Shown in pieces: positions 23,756-33,310 of a stretch of 64,000 bases of DNA; the first letter of the stretch is position 1, and the number at the start of each line of letters is the position of its first letter. Source of the stretch: Neocallimastix lanati (nom. inval.) (lineage: Eukaryota; Neocallimastigomycota; Neocallimastigomycetes; Neocallimastigales; Neocallimastigaceae); assembly GCA_016946835.1 (NCBI GenBank), contig JACVTC010000003.1:1538501-1602500 (forward strand). The letters are read 5' to 3'. Position numbers and translations under genes: made by a program. The notes beneath the pieces are model-generated. The model did no database searches. It worked only from the letters and a program-made list of their open reading frames with translations, and was not told the origin of the DNA.

Positions 23756-24681
23756 TTATAAAATATTATTTAAATTAGTTAAACATTCAAACCACAATTT
23801 AGAAAGATCACTTCTATCATATTTTATATTAATTAACTTGGCTTCTTTATTTTTGTATTTTTCAATTAAGATATTAATTTCATCAGTTTTTGTTTTTATT
23901 TTTTTTTTCATTCTCCAAATTCCTTTTATTTTCATTTGGTAATCATAATATGATAAATGTTCCTGTTCTTTTAATTTATTTATTAATTCATAAAAATTTG
24001 GTTTCATTGGAAATAGTTTATTTAAAGAATTATTGAGTGATTCTGAAGCATTATTGGTTATATGTTCAATATTATTATAATAATTCCAACTTTTCATATC
24101 GTAACCAATTAAATATGTTTCATAAAAATATTCTAAAAATTTTAAAAATTGACAAGAATTTTTTTCAATGGATTTAGTTTTAATTAATGAAAAAATATCC
24201 ATTATGTATTCAGGGTTGATAAATGGTAAGTTTGAAATTCCTTTGTAATAATTAAATATTTTTTCATCATCGTTCACTTCATTACGGCACAATTCATTTT
24301 TTTTAATTTCTAATAAATTTTTATAATGCCAAATACAATATTTAATATTTATATTAGGAAATATTTTTTTAACTGCTTTGGATATGCCTTTTTCAAAATC
24401 GCAATGTACATTTTTTGGTTCAGTTATAATATTATTATTAGAATTTTGTTTTAATTTATTGAATAACATTTTATATGTTTTTTGCTTTTTATTTCTTAAT
24501 ATTGCATAAGAAGTAGTATAAAAACTATTCAATTCTTTAACGTAAGTTCTAGTAATAAACACTTGTTGACTAAATTTAGGTGCGATATAAAAAGTACCAT
24601 CCACAAATATATCATTATTTCTTAAATAATTTTGCTTGGAAAGGGGATTGAAAAATTACTAAATCAGAATTTTTGAATATC
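23756..24681 (-). pseudogene. FLYWCH/MULE transposase-like gene, 3' part (catalytic domain)
   Basis: C-terminal half of a gene cut by Gypsy copy 2; the N-terminal half is 30597-31092. The 24604-23756 frame begins at the first catalytic motif (VDGTFYIAPKF), then has HCDFEKGISKAV (second Asp), IKYCIWHYK, and NNASESLNNSLNKLF (Glu), the pattern of the MULE-type DDE transposase domain. Between 24681 and about 24618 the frame coming from the N-terminal half continues (SPFQAKLFKK), but a one-base frame change near 24610-24617 then separates it from NNDIFVDGTF. The gene is thus broken twice: by the retrotransposon and by a frameshift in an A-rich run. Such genes are multicopy in gut fungi, and whether they are host proteins or transposases is often unclear. 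Confidence 0.82.
24677..24681. repeat. Target-site duplication ATATC of Gypsy copy 2 (left)
   Basis: ATATC directly before the 5' LTR and again directly after the 3' LTR (30597-30601). It marks precise integration and shows that the flanks were contiguous before insertion. Confidence 0.95.
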
Positions 24682-24716
24682 TGTAACGAAATCTTCGGTT
24701 AGTAAAATTAGAACTT

Positions 24717-24769
24717 TGGTTCAATGGTTAGTTACATTGACCATGACCAATACTTCATGGGTTCGACTC
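24717..24769 (+). promoter_or_regulatory. tRNA-like Pol III A box and B box inside the LTR
   Basis: A box TGGTTCAATGG (24717-24727) fits TRGYNNARNNG fully, and B box GTTCGACTC (24761-24769, preceded by GG) fits GWTCRANNC fully. The start-to-start distance is 44 bp, the normal tRNA spacing. The sequence between can pair ATTG with CAAT around CCATGA, like a weak anticodon arm, but acceptor and T stems do not pair, so this is not a working tRNA gene. The same block occurs in the other three LTR copies. Function as a promoter is inference. Confidence 0.55.
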
Positions 24770-25076
24770 ACACCTCAACCCATTTTGCATTAATAATTAT
24801 TTTATTAATTATTTTATTAATTATTAATAATATCTTCTTGAATATTCTTTCTGTATAAAATTATAGAAAGTTAAAGATTCTTTCGGTTCGTAATTCAACC
24901 GAAATGAATTTAGAAATTCTTATTATATAAATTATTTTATTCTTTTTTGATAAGATTCATTTTCATCAATTAAAATCTATATTCTAGAAACTTTACATTA
25001 TTAATTACTACAAACATATTTCTAAATATTTCTTTAAAATTATTTTTACATGTTAAAACTGTTTTTCCGTTAAAAG

Positions 25077-25085
25077 TATAAATAG
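25077..25085 (+). promoter_or_regulatory. TATA box of the Gypsy element
   Basis: TATAAATAG in the LTR, 41 bp upstream of 25118. Base 25118 is the first base of the segment complementary to the primer-binding site, so it is the predicted transcript 5' end under Tf1-type self-priming. The motif is present in copy 1 (minus strand, about 6262-6254). Confidence 0.6.
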
Positions 25086-25325
25086 TGCGAACTTCACGAA
25101 TGAAAATATTTTTCTTCGTGCTTTTATTAATAATAATTAACGTATAAGTAATTCGAAATATTACCTTGTTGATTAATATTAATAATTATTTTAAATTTTA
25201 TAATTAATAAAAAATATTTCTAATAAAACGAATTATTTATACAGATAGTGTAAACCTATTGAGTTTTCTCCTTTCTGTGTTTCTATATCTCATCCCGCCT
25301 TTACAATAGAAGCACCTCCGTTACA

Positions 25326-25336
25326 ATAAAAGCACC
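25326..25336 (+). promoter_or_regulatory. Putative self-complementary primer-binding site
   Basis: Directly after the 5' LTR the sequence is ATAAAAGCACC, with none of the TGG start expected for a tRNA 3'-CCA primer. AATAAAAGCAC (25325-25335) is the exact reverse complement of GTGCTTTTATT at 25118-25128 in the LTR. In the Tf1/sushi chromoviruses the first about 11 bases of the transcript fold onto a PBS at this position and prime reverse transcription. Copy 1 has the same pair. Confidence 0.6.
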
Positions 25337-25817
25337 TGCTAATCCAAGCCCTCAATACCTTTGCGCTATCCCGCAGACATTCTACCGCACTTTTAGGAAT
25401 TCTACTTTCTCAATATCTTTTGGCAATCGTTGAGTTTCTACTTTTACTATTCTACTATTAAAGAACAAATACCTATTCTTCCGGTTCTCTCTATCTTAGT
25501 CTAATAATCTTTGAATAAATCTTCTTATCTACTATCTCTTTAATACCGGACTTCTATATCTTTTAATCTCGGATTCTATCTCCTCCCAGACGAATAATTA
25601 CTGCCTATTGATTCCTATTCAAATTATCACCTTGTCTGTCTTGAGTTACCCTCACTATTATATAATTCAATCCTTTGAATCTACTATATTACCGGATAAT
25701 CCTAATCCTATGGTTGTTGAAATTAATTCTTATAACAAAAATTCTTGTACTACCCGATCAAATAATTCAAATTAAATTTGTACTACCCTATTAAGATAAA
25801 ACTTGCATTACCTTAAC

Positions 25818-25856
<39 letters not shown>

Positions 25857-26092
25857 GATAATATTAAATTAATCTTGTATTACCTTAACTCTTTAAAATT
25901 AATTCTAATATTTACCAACAAAATTAATTTATAATTAGATAAATAATATTAAATTAATTTAGTAAGAAAAATTTTTAATTTTTAGATAAATATTTTAGAT
26001 TAATTTAGTGAATAAATCTATTAGTTTTAGATAAAAAAAAAAAATTTTCATTTAATTTATAACAAAAATAATAATTTTTTAAATTAGCTTAG

Positions 26093-26142
<50 letters not shown>

Positions 26143-27181
26143 TAATAATAATATTAATAATTATAATAATTTTTATTTTTAATTATTTTAATAAATTACT
26201 TGCTTGAAATAATAGCAAGAAAAACCTGTGCCATTTTATTTTTTATTTATTTATTTAAAAAGCGTTTATACGAGCGAATAGAGCTCATATACAGAGTTAG
26301 AAGAATTGTCTTCTTTAGTGTTGCACTCGACGAATAGATTTGGTTCTAGACTAGGTAAAACTCTATAAGAGAGCACCGTAGCCTATTATAAAGGAAAACG
26401 GTTCTAGGTTTGCAACAACTCTGGCGAATAAGGAGCTTACGTCACCGAAGGCGTAAGATTAAAATTATATAGTATTTTAAAATTTTATTTCGTGCTTACT
26501 CGCGGCACTAGTTATAATAGTACTGACGGTTTTTTCTATAGTTGTGAGTCAATAGTACTATTCTATTTTATCAATCAATAATTTTATAATTAATATTAAA
26601 ATTTTATAATTAAGAAAACAAAGATTAAAATATAAATATAAGGTTTATACGACTTCCAAAGCGACAGAAGTTGGTCTCTGTTTTCGTAACATTTTAGTGT
26701 TCAGATACTATTGATATAGGGGAAAATAATTTGTTTTATTCTTTTCAGCTAACAATAAGTTAGACATAATAAAGAATCTATCAATATTACTTCCTTTTGT
26801 CTATAAGACATTAACAATCGATTTTATCTGCGTTATCACTAAAAGGCTAAAGGAACTTATCGTATAAAACTTTGATAGATTATATATTTAGTTGGTCCAA
26901 TACTATATAATCTAGTTTATATTTCAGTAATTTTTGATAAATAATTATAAAATAAAAATATTTAATTATAAAATATTATAAAGTGTTATTAAAATTTTGT
27001 GTTCTTATCCATTAACCTTGGAAACCTACCAATAAACAACTTTTGAACTCTCGGAATTTTGCTACCTATATACTACCTTTTGGATTATTGGAATCTCTAC
27101 TACTACTTTGGGAACTTCTGGATTCTACCGCCTATTCTTTAGCTTTGAAAACTTATTCTACTCTACCTTATCTATTTCAAT
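25337..27181 (+). other. Long untranslated leader of Gypsy copy 2
   Basis: About 1.85 kb without a long ORF, containing an A run at 25823-25850 and a longer one near 26098-26139. It matches the leader of copy 1. The length is unusual for a Gypsy element and might carry packaging signals; that is conjecture. Confidence 0.7.
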
Positions 27182-29626
27182 ATGGACAACTATAATCAAG
27201 AAAATCCTACCTTTAAGGACGGTTTTGCTGGTGATCGTCGATTCTTTAAAGGATTTCTAGCTAAAATGGAACTTATTTTTATGATTCAACCGGAAAGATT
27301 TGCAAACGATGAAGCTAAAGTAATCTATATCATTTCTCGTTTGTATGGAAACGCCATGAATTGGGCTGCTACTCTCATTGAAAACCAAGATCCTTGTCTC
27401 CTTAATTACAATCAATTCATTGCTAGATTAAAATCAGTATTTGGAAGCTACGATTCTACCTTTATTGCCAACCAGAAATTAAGAACAATCAAACAAAAAC
27501 GAATTGGTGAAGTCAGAAATTATATTTTAGAATTTAATAAATACGCCGATGAATCTTCTTGGAATGAAGAAGCCAAGATGGACGCCTTTCTTGCCGGTCT
27601 ACATGACCATATTGCTACTAGAATTTTAGAAATGTTTCCTGGACCTCAAACCCTCCTTGCTATGCAAACAATTGCATCTAGAATCGATAATCGTATTTCT
27701 ACTCATAGACAATTCTCCAATCTTCAAGGTCAAAATTCAAATAATAGTAATAATAATAAAAATAAAAAGGGCAAAAAATCATTCTTTTTCCAAAAGCAAT
27801 TTAAATCCAAACCTCATGGACCTCTTTCTCAAGAAGAAAAAGAAAGAAGAAGAAGAGAAAATCTTTGTTTATATTGTGGATCCTCTGAACATTCTCTCGA
27901 CAATTGTCTACTTAAAAATAAATATAAAAATAAAAATAAACCTTCATCAAGTAGCACTTATGTTTCTAATCCCGAATCAAAACCTATATCTAGACTCAGA
28001 GTTTCTGACTCAAATCTTCCTATTTACGAATTTTCTTTAAGTATTGATAATACAAATTCTACTGCTAAAATTCTTCTCGATACTGGTTCTCAAATCAATT
28101 TAATGGATATCTACTATATTAAAGAAAATCATATCCCGTATTCAACCAAAACTAATTTCCCTAAGGTATCTGGCATTGGTGGAAAGCAAACTATTCTTGG
28201 AAAAACTCTTCCTATTTCCATCACTTATAAAAATCACAAATGTAAAACTCAATTCTATGTGGTTGACCTTCCTTCTTATTGTGCTATTTTAGGTTTCGAA
28301 TGGATTTCTACTCACAATCCTGATATTGACTTCAAAAATAAAGTCTTAAGATTTAATTCCAATTATTGCGTTGAAAATTGTTTAATCATCCCTAACTCCT
28401 TTACCTCTTATGTTCCTTTAAATACTACTATACAAAATGATAAAAATGAAAATGAAGAAATCAATAATAAAATAAGCAAATCATTACCAAAAAAATTACT
28501 TCCCTTTATAGACACTTTCAGTAAAATATACACTAATGAATCACCTCCTTATTGTCCTTTTGATAGCGAGATTAAACCCAAACAGAATGAAAAACTTCAT
28601 TATGATCCAATCTACCCCTTAACTGAAAATGAATCTCTAGCTTCGAAGAAATATATTAAAGAAAATGAAGACAAAAAATTTATTAGTAAATCTAAATCTC
28701 CAGCTGCCGCTTCTATTTTATTTGTTCCCAAGAAAGACCTAAATGATCTCTTTCGTATTCATAAACCACCCTCCGATTTTTTTTCCGATAAAGATACTCA
28801 ATTCACTTCAAAATTTTGGTCAACTATTTGTAAATCCTTCAATATTACAACAAAACTTGCTTCTCCCTTCCATCACCAAACCAATGGTTTAACGGAGAGG
28901 GTGAACTCCGTTATTGAACAATACTTAAGATGTTATTCAAACTTTAAAGGTTCTGATTGGTATAATTTTTTATTCCTAGCAGAATTCAGTTATAATAATT
29001 CAATTCAAGAATCAATTAAGCACTCACCTTTTTATGCAAACTATGGATATAATCCAAGATATTCACCATCAATTCCAAACAGTACAGATGTTCCTAGAGC
29101 TGATGAATTTACAAAAGACCTTTCAGAATTATTCAAAACACTTAATGGAAATTTACAACAAGCAAGAAAAAAGCAAGAAGAATTCGCAAACAAACATCGT
29201 ATTGAAGCTCCAAATTTTAAACCTGGTGATAAAGTGTGGATTAATAGTTCACTTATAATTCATAATGGAAATAAAAAACTTAAACCCAGAAAACTTGGTC
29301 CATATAAAATCATTAAGAAAATTTCTCCCGTTTCATATAAGTTAGACTTACCAAAAGAAATCAGAATCCATCCTGTAATACATGTTTCTGAACTTGAACC
29401 ATTTTATGAAGATCACTTTGGACGAAAGAAAGAACCACCACCACCGATAATTATTGACAATGAAGAAGAATACGAAGTTGAAAAAATTCTTGATAAAAGA
29501 AAACATTATGGCAAAACCCAATATCTTATTAAATGGAAAGGCTATCCTTTATCTGAAGCATCTTGGGAACCCGAAGAAAACTTAAATTGCCCTAAACTCT
29601 TAAAAGAATTTAACAAAAATAACTAA
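27182..29626 (+). CDS. Gag-protease-partial integrase-chromodomain polyprotein (copy 2), RT/RNase H deleted
   Basis: An 814-residue single ORF, the better-preserved copy. Gag/capsid about 1-180; CCHC knuckle 229-242 ([14 protein letters not shown]); retropepsin DTGS at 300-303 with [14 protein letters not shown] downstream; RT N-terminal stub 473-519 ([12 protein letters not shown] to VPKKD); join near residue 519/520 (nucleotide about 28738) into integrase. Catalytic second Asp D536 (FSDKDTQF) and Glu E572 ([10 protein letters not shown]) are spaced 35 apart as in DD35E; the first Asp and the HHCC finger are gone. GPY-type region 675-740 ([14 protein letters not shown]). Chromodomain 762-810 ([30 protein letters not shown]). 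It can probably make Gag, protease and a chromodomain tail, but not RT or a working integrase. Confidence 0.95.
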   Translation: MDNYNQENPTFKDGFAGDRRFFKGFLAKMELIFMIQPERFANDEAKVIYIISRLYGNAMNWAATLIENQDPCLLNYNQFIARLKSVFGSYDSTFIANQKLRTIKQKRIGEVRNYILEFNKYADESSWNEEAKMDAFLAGLHDHIATRILEMFPGPQTLLAMQTIASRIDNRISTHRQFSNLQGQNSNNSNNNKNKKGKKSFFFQKQFKSKPHGPLSQEEKERRRRENLCLYCGSSEHSLDNCLLKNKYKNKNKPSSSSTYVSNPESKPISRLRVSDSNLPIYEFSLSIDNTNSTAKILLDTGSQINLMDIYYIKENHIPYSTKTNFPKVSGIGGKQTILGKTLPISITYKNHKCKTQFYVVDLPSYCAILGFEWISTHNPDIDFKNKVLRFNSNYCVENCLIIPNSFTSYVPLNTTIQNDKNENEEINNKISKSLPKKLLPFIDTFSKIYTNESPPYCPFDSEIKPKQNEKLHYDPIYPLTENESLASKKYIKENEDKKFISKSKSPAAASILFVPKKDLNDLFRIHKPPSDFFSDKDTQFTSKFWSTICKSFNITTKLASPFHHQTNGLTERVNSVIEQYLRCYSNFKGSDWYNFLFLAEFSYNNSIQESIKHSPFYANYGYNPRYSPSIPNSTDVPRADEFTKDLSELFKTLNGNLQQARKKQEEFANKHRIEAPNFKPGDKVWINSSLIIHNGNKKLKPRKLGPYKIIKKISPVSYKLDLPKEIRIHPVIHVSELEPFYEDHFGRKKEPPPPIIIDNEEEYEVEKILDKRKHYGKTQYLIKWKGYPLSEASWEPEENLNCPKLLKEFNKNN

Positions 29627-29940
29627 AATTAAAACTTGAAAATGAATCTTTACTTTATTAATATCAAACTTATATTAATCTATTAATATCAATATTACTA
29701 AATATTATTTTATATTATTAAATATTATTAATATTCATGTATTCTTATTATATATTATTCATGTAACTTTATTAATATCATGTAATTTTATTCAAAAAAG
29801 TTCGTACTATAAAATGGTTAATTAATTATTTTTATTTTATTATATTTTATTTTATTTTAATTTAGTTTAGTTTAGTTTAGTTTGCTTAATTTTAGTATAA
29901 GTTATGCCTAACTGTTAGATTCGTCTGGTATCCGAATCCT

Positions 29941-29952
29941 GGAGGCGGACCA
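29941..29952 (+). promoter_or_regulatory. Polypurine tract before the 3' LTR
   Basis: GGAGGCGGACCA lies directly against the LTR start, and its purine-rich part GGAGGCGGA is a fair plus-strand primer. Copy 1 has the same sequence. Confidence 0.6.
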
Positions 29953-30596
29953 TGTAACGAAATCTTCGGTTAGTAAAATTAGAACTTTGGTTCAATGGTT
30001 AGTTACATTGACCATGACCAATACTTCATGGGTTCGACTCACACCTCAACCCATTTTGCATTAATAATTATTTTATTAATTATTTTATTAATTATTAATA
30101 ATATCTTCTTGAATATTCTTTCTGTATAAAATTATAGAAAGTTAAAGATTCTTTCGGTTCGTAATTCAACCGAAATGAATTTAGAAATTCTTATTATATA
30201 AATTATTTTATTCTTTTTTGATAAGATTCATTTTCATCAATTAAAATCTATATTCTAGAAACTTTACATTATTAATTACTACAAACATATTTCTAAATAT
30301 TTCTTTAAAATTATTTTTACATGTTAAAACTGTTTTTCCGTTAAAAGTATAAATAGTGCGAACTTCACGAATGAAAATATTTTTCTTCGTGCTTTTATTA
30401 ATAATAATTAACGTATAAGTAATTCGAAATATTACCTTGTTGATTAATATTAATAATTATTTTAAATTTTATAATTAATAAAAAATATTTCTAATAAAAC
30501 GAATTATTTATACAGATAGTGTAAACCTATTGAGTTTTCTCCTTTCTGTGTTTCTATATCTCATCCCGCCTTTACAATAGAAGCACCTCCGTTACA
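29953..30596 (+). repeat. 3' LTR of Gypsy copy 2
   Basis: 644 bp, no difference from 24682-25325 found by eye, ending CGTTACA directly before the duplicated ATATC. Confidence 0.95.
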
Positions 30597-31092
30597 ATAT
30601 CATAAAATCTTCATTTCGTTCAGTTTTATAATATTCAGATTCATTAGGAATTTCATTAAAAGTTGTTACATTGGATGGTAGTTTTTTATTAATACTTCTT
30701 AATATTAGAGTTTTAACTGAAATATATTCTGGACACGGATATATAAATCCCATTTCTTTAGAAATTTCATTATATAGTCTTTTTCGTTTTATATCAAAAG
30801 GATTTGAATGTTTTTTAATTTCATCTTTAATTTTATGTTTCATTACAGATAGGGATACACTGTATTCGTTTCCAGGATGATTATGTAAACTCTCATATTT
30901 TAAGATTTCTTTCTCATTATTTAAAATAATAAAAGATTTACATTTATTATTTTTTTTATATTCGGTACATTTATAAACTCTTGAATTATCTTTCCTTGAA
31001 TGTGAAAAATTAAATTTATATTGTTTATTAATAATGATTTGTTCTTCTCCTTTATTAGACTCACTTATATAAATAGTTATGTTTTCTTCCAT
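30597..31092 (-). pseudogene. FLYWCH/MULE transposase-like gene, 5' part (zinc finger)
   Basis: N-terminal about 165 residues, starting with MEENITIYISE at 31092. It has a FLYWCH-type finger (VYKCTEYKKNNKCKSFII, then YESLHNHPG giving the C, C, H, H ligands) and a region with KRKRLYNEISKEMGFIYPCP that commonly links the finger to a MULE transposase domain. The frame runs into the LTR and stops within it. The codons on both sides of the ATATC duplication are in the same frame, so before the insertion the reading frame continued into 24681 leftward. FLYWCH proteins bind DNA; a role here is unknown. Confidence 0.85.
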
Positions 31093-31499
31093 TTATAAAT
31101 TTTAATATATAGTTTTTAATTATATCTTTTAAATAATTATATTAATTATCTAAATATTATTTTTTAATATTAATTCTGAACAATTAAATATTCAATTTTT
31201 TTTAAAAGATAAAAAGTATTTTAATTATTTCTTTTTCTTTTAATTTTTTTTAAAAAAAAAACAGATACATAAAGTATATATGAAAATATTTTAATTTTTA
31301 TTATTTAAAAGTAAATTATTTATTTAATGTATATAAAAAAAACTTAATTATTTATTTATTCTAAATTAATATTAATTATTTTTTTTAATATATACTAATA
31401 AAGAATTTATGAATTAATTAATTATTTTATTTATATTATAATCTAATTAAATTATTAACTTTTAAGTCTTTTTAAAACAACAAATATATATAGCATTTT
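31093..31499. other. AT-rich upstream region of the FLYWCH/MULE gene
   Basis: Spacer of nearly pure A/T. It probably includes the former promoter of the split gene; no further gene or terminal inverted repeat recognised. Confidence 0.5.
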
Positions 31500-31965
31500 T
31501 TAGCATATAAAGTAGAACTGGGCTTTCTACTGGTTGTTATGTGGCGACTTAATAATCATCTGGTGTCCGGCCAACCCCTGCTGGTATCTATTCTTGATCT
31601 GATTTTCCCGATAGTGTTTGGAGAAAGGGTAAAGGGGTTATAATGGCACAATTTCAGGTAAGTATTAATTCCGCTCCTACCATTATTGGATTGCCACGTA
31701 TTTAATTTCTATATTTGATCACCCATGGCATCCTAGTGTAGTTGTATAGCCTATACTGTGAGGGTTACGAGTTCAATTTCTATAGGATAACACGGATGTT
31801 ATTTGGCAAGACATGTCTACTGGAGCTACCTCTGCTTAGGAATTTGGAGCGCCGACGTCGTACTGATATAGTATAAGATATATATACCAAAGTATATATG
31901 TTCTTTACAAGCCCATATATATAATATGGGATAGACATGTGAATTCATATGTGTAAAAAACCTAT
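31500..31965 (+). mobile_element. GC-richer island with tRNA-like head, possible SINE
   Basis: About 460 bp of ordinary base composition with sharp AT-rich borders. Contains CTGGTGTCCGGCCAACCCCT, then at 31730-31788 a degenerate tRNA-like module: A box TAGTGTAGTTG (31734-31744, full match to TRGYNNARNNG), B-box-like GTTCAATTT (31771-31779, one mismatch), and ends ATCCTA/TAGGAT that can pair. The spacing of 37 bp is shorter than in real tRNAs. No frame codes for a recognised protein. A tRNA-derived SINE or a decayed non-LTR element tail are the main options. Confidence 0.4.
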
Positions 31966-32660
31966 TTATATATCTCTACAAAACGGTTGCTGTAATATAT
32001 AAATAGTAATTGAAATGTGAACAACAAATTTTAATTTTTGAAATTTCAATTTACAGTTATAATTTAAGTCTTATAAAAATATTATTTTGTAATTTTTATT
32101 ATTATTTAATATTTTATTTATAAATTATATATAAAATAAAAGGTTTAATTCTATTATTAATAACAACTAAAGTTTTAGTTATAATATAAAAAATTAATAT
32201 TTTAAATAATATTAATTTAAATATAAATTTATAAAATAAAATTTTTTAATAATAAAATATAAAAATATTATATTGATATTAATAATAAAATATAAAAATA
32301 TGAAAATATAAAAATATAATATTAATAGAAAAATATAAAAATATAATATCAATAATAAAATATAAAATATAAAAATATAATATAAATATTAATAATAAAA
32401 TATAAAAAATAAGGTTATAAGGAAAATAATTATTTATCATTTTCCTTATAACATGATTGTCAAAAAAAAAAAAATTATATAAAAATATTTTATTTTTTAT
32501 TGACCTTTTTAATTTTTATTTATTTATTTATTTACTTATTTATTTATACATTTATTTCTTTTTTACTTAAAATTATATTAAATTTTATGGCGTAATAATA
32601 TAAATTTTAAAAGCCACAAATAAATAGATGGCTTATTAAAATTTCAAAAAAAAAAAATTG

Positions 32661-32744
32661 GCGAAATGGACCACATTCAATAAATAATTAATATATAAAT
32701 ACGAATGTGTATCATTTCACAATTGTGCATTTCGCAATGTGGCT
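32661..32744. repeat. Imperfect inverted repeat / MITE-like hairpin
   Basis: GCGAAATGGACCACATTC is followed about 35 bp later by its imperfect inverse GAATGTGTATCATTTC, and CATTTCGCAATGTGGCT follows, inverse to the GCGAAATG and AGCCACA (about 32610) motifs. The segment is GC-richer than its surroundings. No coding potential. Confidence 0.5.
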
Positions 32745-32885
32745 TAAATTTTTTAAATTAATTGCCACACTATATAATTTTTTCAACCAACCAATAAATA
32801 AATAATTAAATAATTAAATAAATAATAAAAATCATTTTTGATTTAAGACTTTAAATTTTTTATTATAAAATATTTTTAAATAAAA

Positions 32886-33310
32886 AAATAATAAATAATA
32901 AATAATAAATAGTAAATAATAAATAATAAATAATAAATAATAAATAATAAATAATAAATAATAAATAATAAATAATAAATAATAAATAATAAATAATAAA
33001 TAATAAATAATAAATAATAAATAATAAATAATAAATAATAAATAATAAATAATAAATAATAAATAATAAATAATATAATAAATAATAAATAATAGATAAT
33101 AGATAATAAAGAATAAAGAATAAATAATAAATAATAAATAATAAATAATAAATAATAAATAATAAATAATAAATTTAAATAATAATAAATAAATAATAAA
33201 TAATAAAGAATAAAGAATAAAGAATAAAGAATAAATAATAAATAAATAAAATAAATAAATAATAAATAATAACAAATAATTAATAAATAATAAATAATAA
33301 ATACATAAAT
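32886..33310. repeat. Heptamer (AAATAAT)n array
   Basis: About 420 bp of a 7-bp repeat, regular to about 33175 and then mixed with AAAGAAT variants. The 180-residue Ile/Tyr/Leu frame through it is a repeat artefact. Confidence 0.92.

Larger units (their letters stand above)
24682..25325 (+). repeat. 5' LTR of Gypsy copy 2
   Basis: 644-bp LTR with 7-bp inverted termini. Within it: tRNA-like A and B boxes near the left end, a TATA box at 25077-25085, a likely transcription start near 25118, and therefore an R-U5 part of about 208 bp ending at 25325. Confidence 0.95.
24682..30596 (+). mobile_element. Chromodomain Ty3/Gypsy element copy 2, full-length, RT-less, recent
   Basis: A 5,915-bp element with two 644-bp LTRs (24682-25325 and 29953-30596) that look identical by eye, TGTAACG/CGTTACA termini, and the perfect 5-bp duplication ATATC at 24677-24681 and 30597-30601. 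Order: LTR, primer-binding site, 1.85-kb leader, one 814-codon ORF, polypurine tract, LTR. The ORF has the same RT/RNase H/integrase-N deletion as copy 1. Identical LTRs imply very recent insertion, so the deleted form was mobile recently, presumably with RT supplied by another element. It landed in a FLYWCH/MULE gene. Confidence 0.96.
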
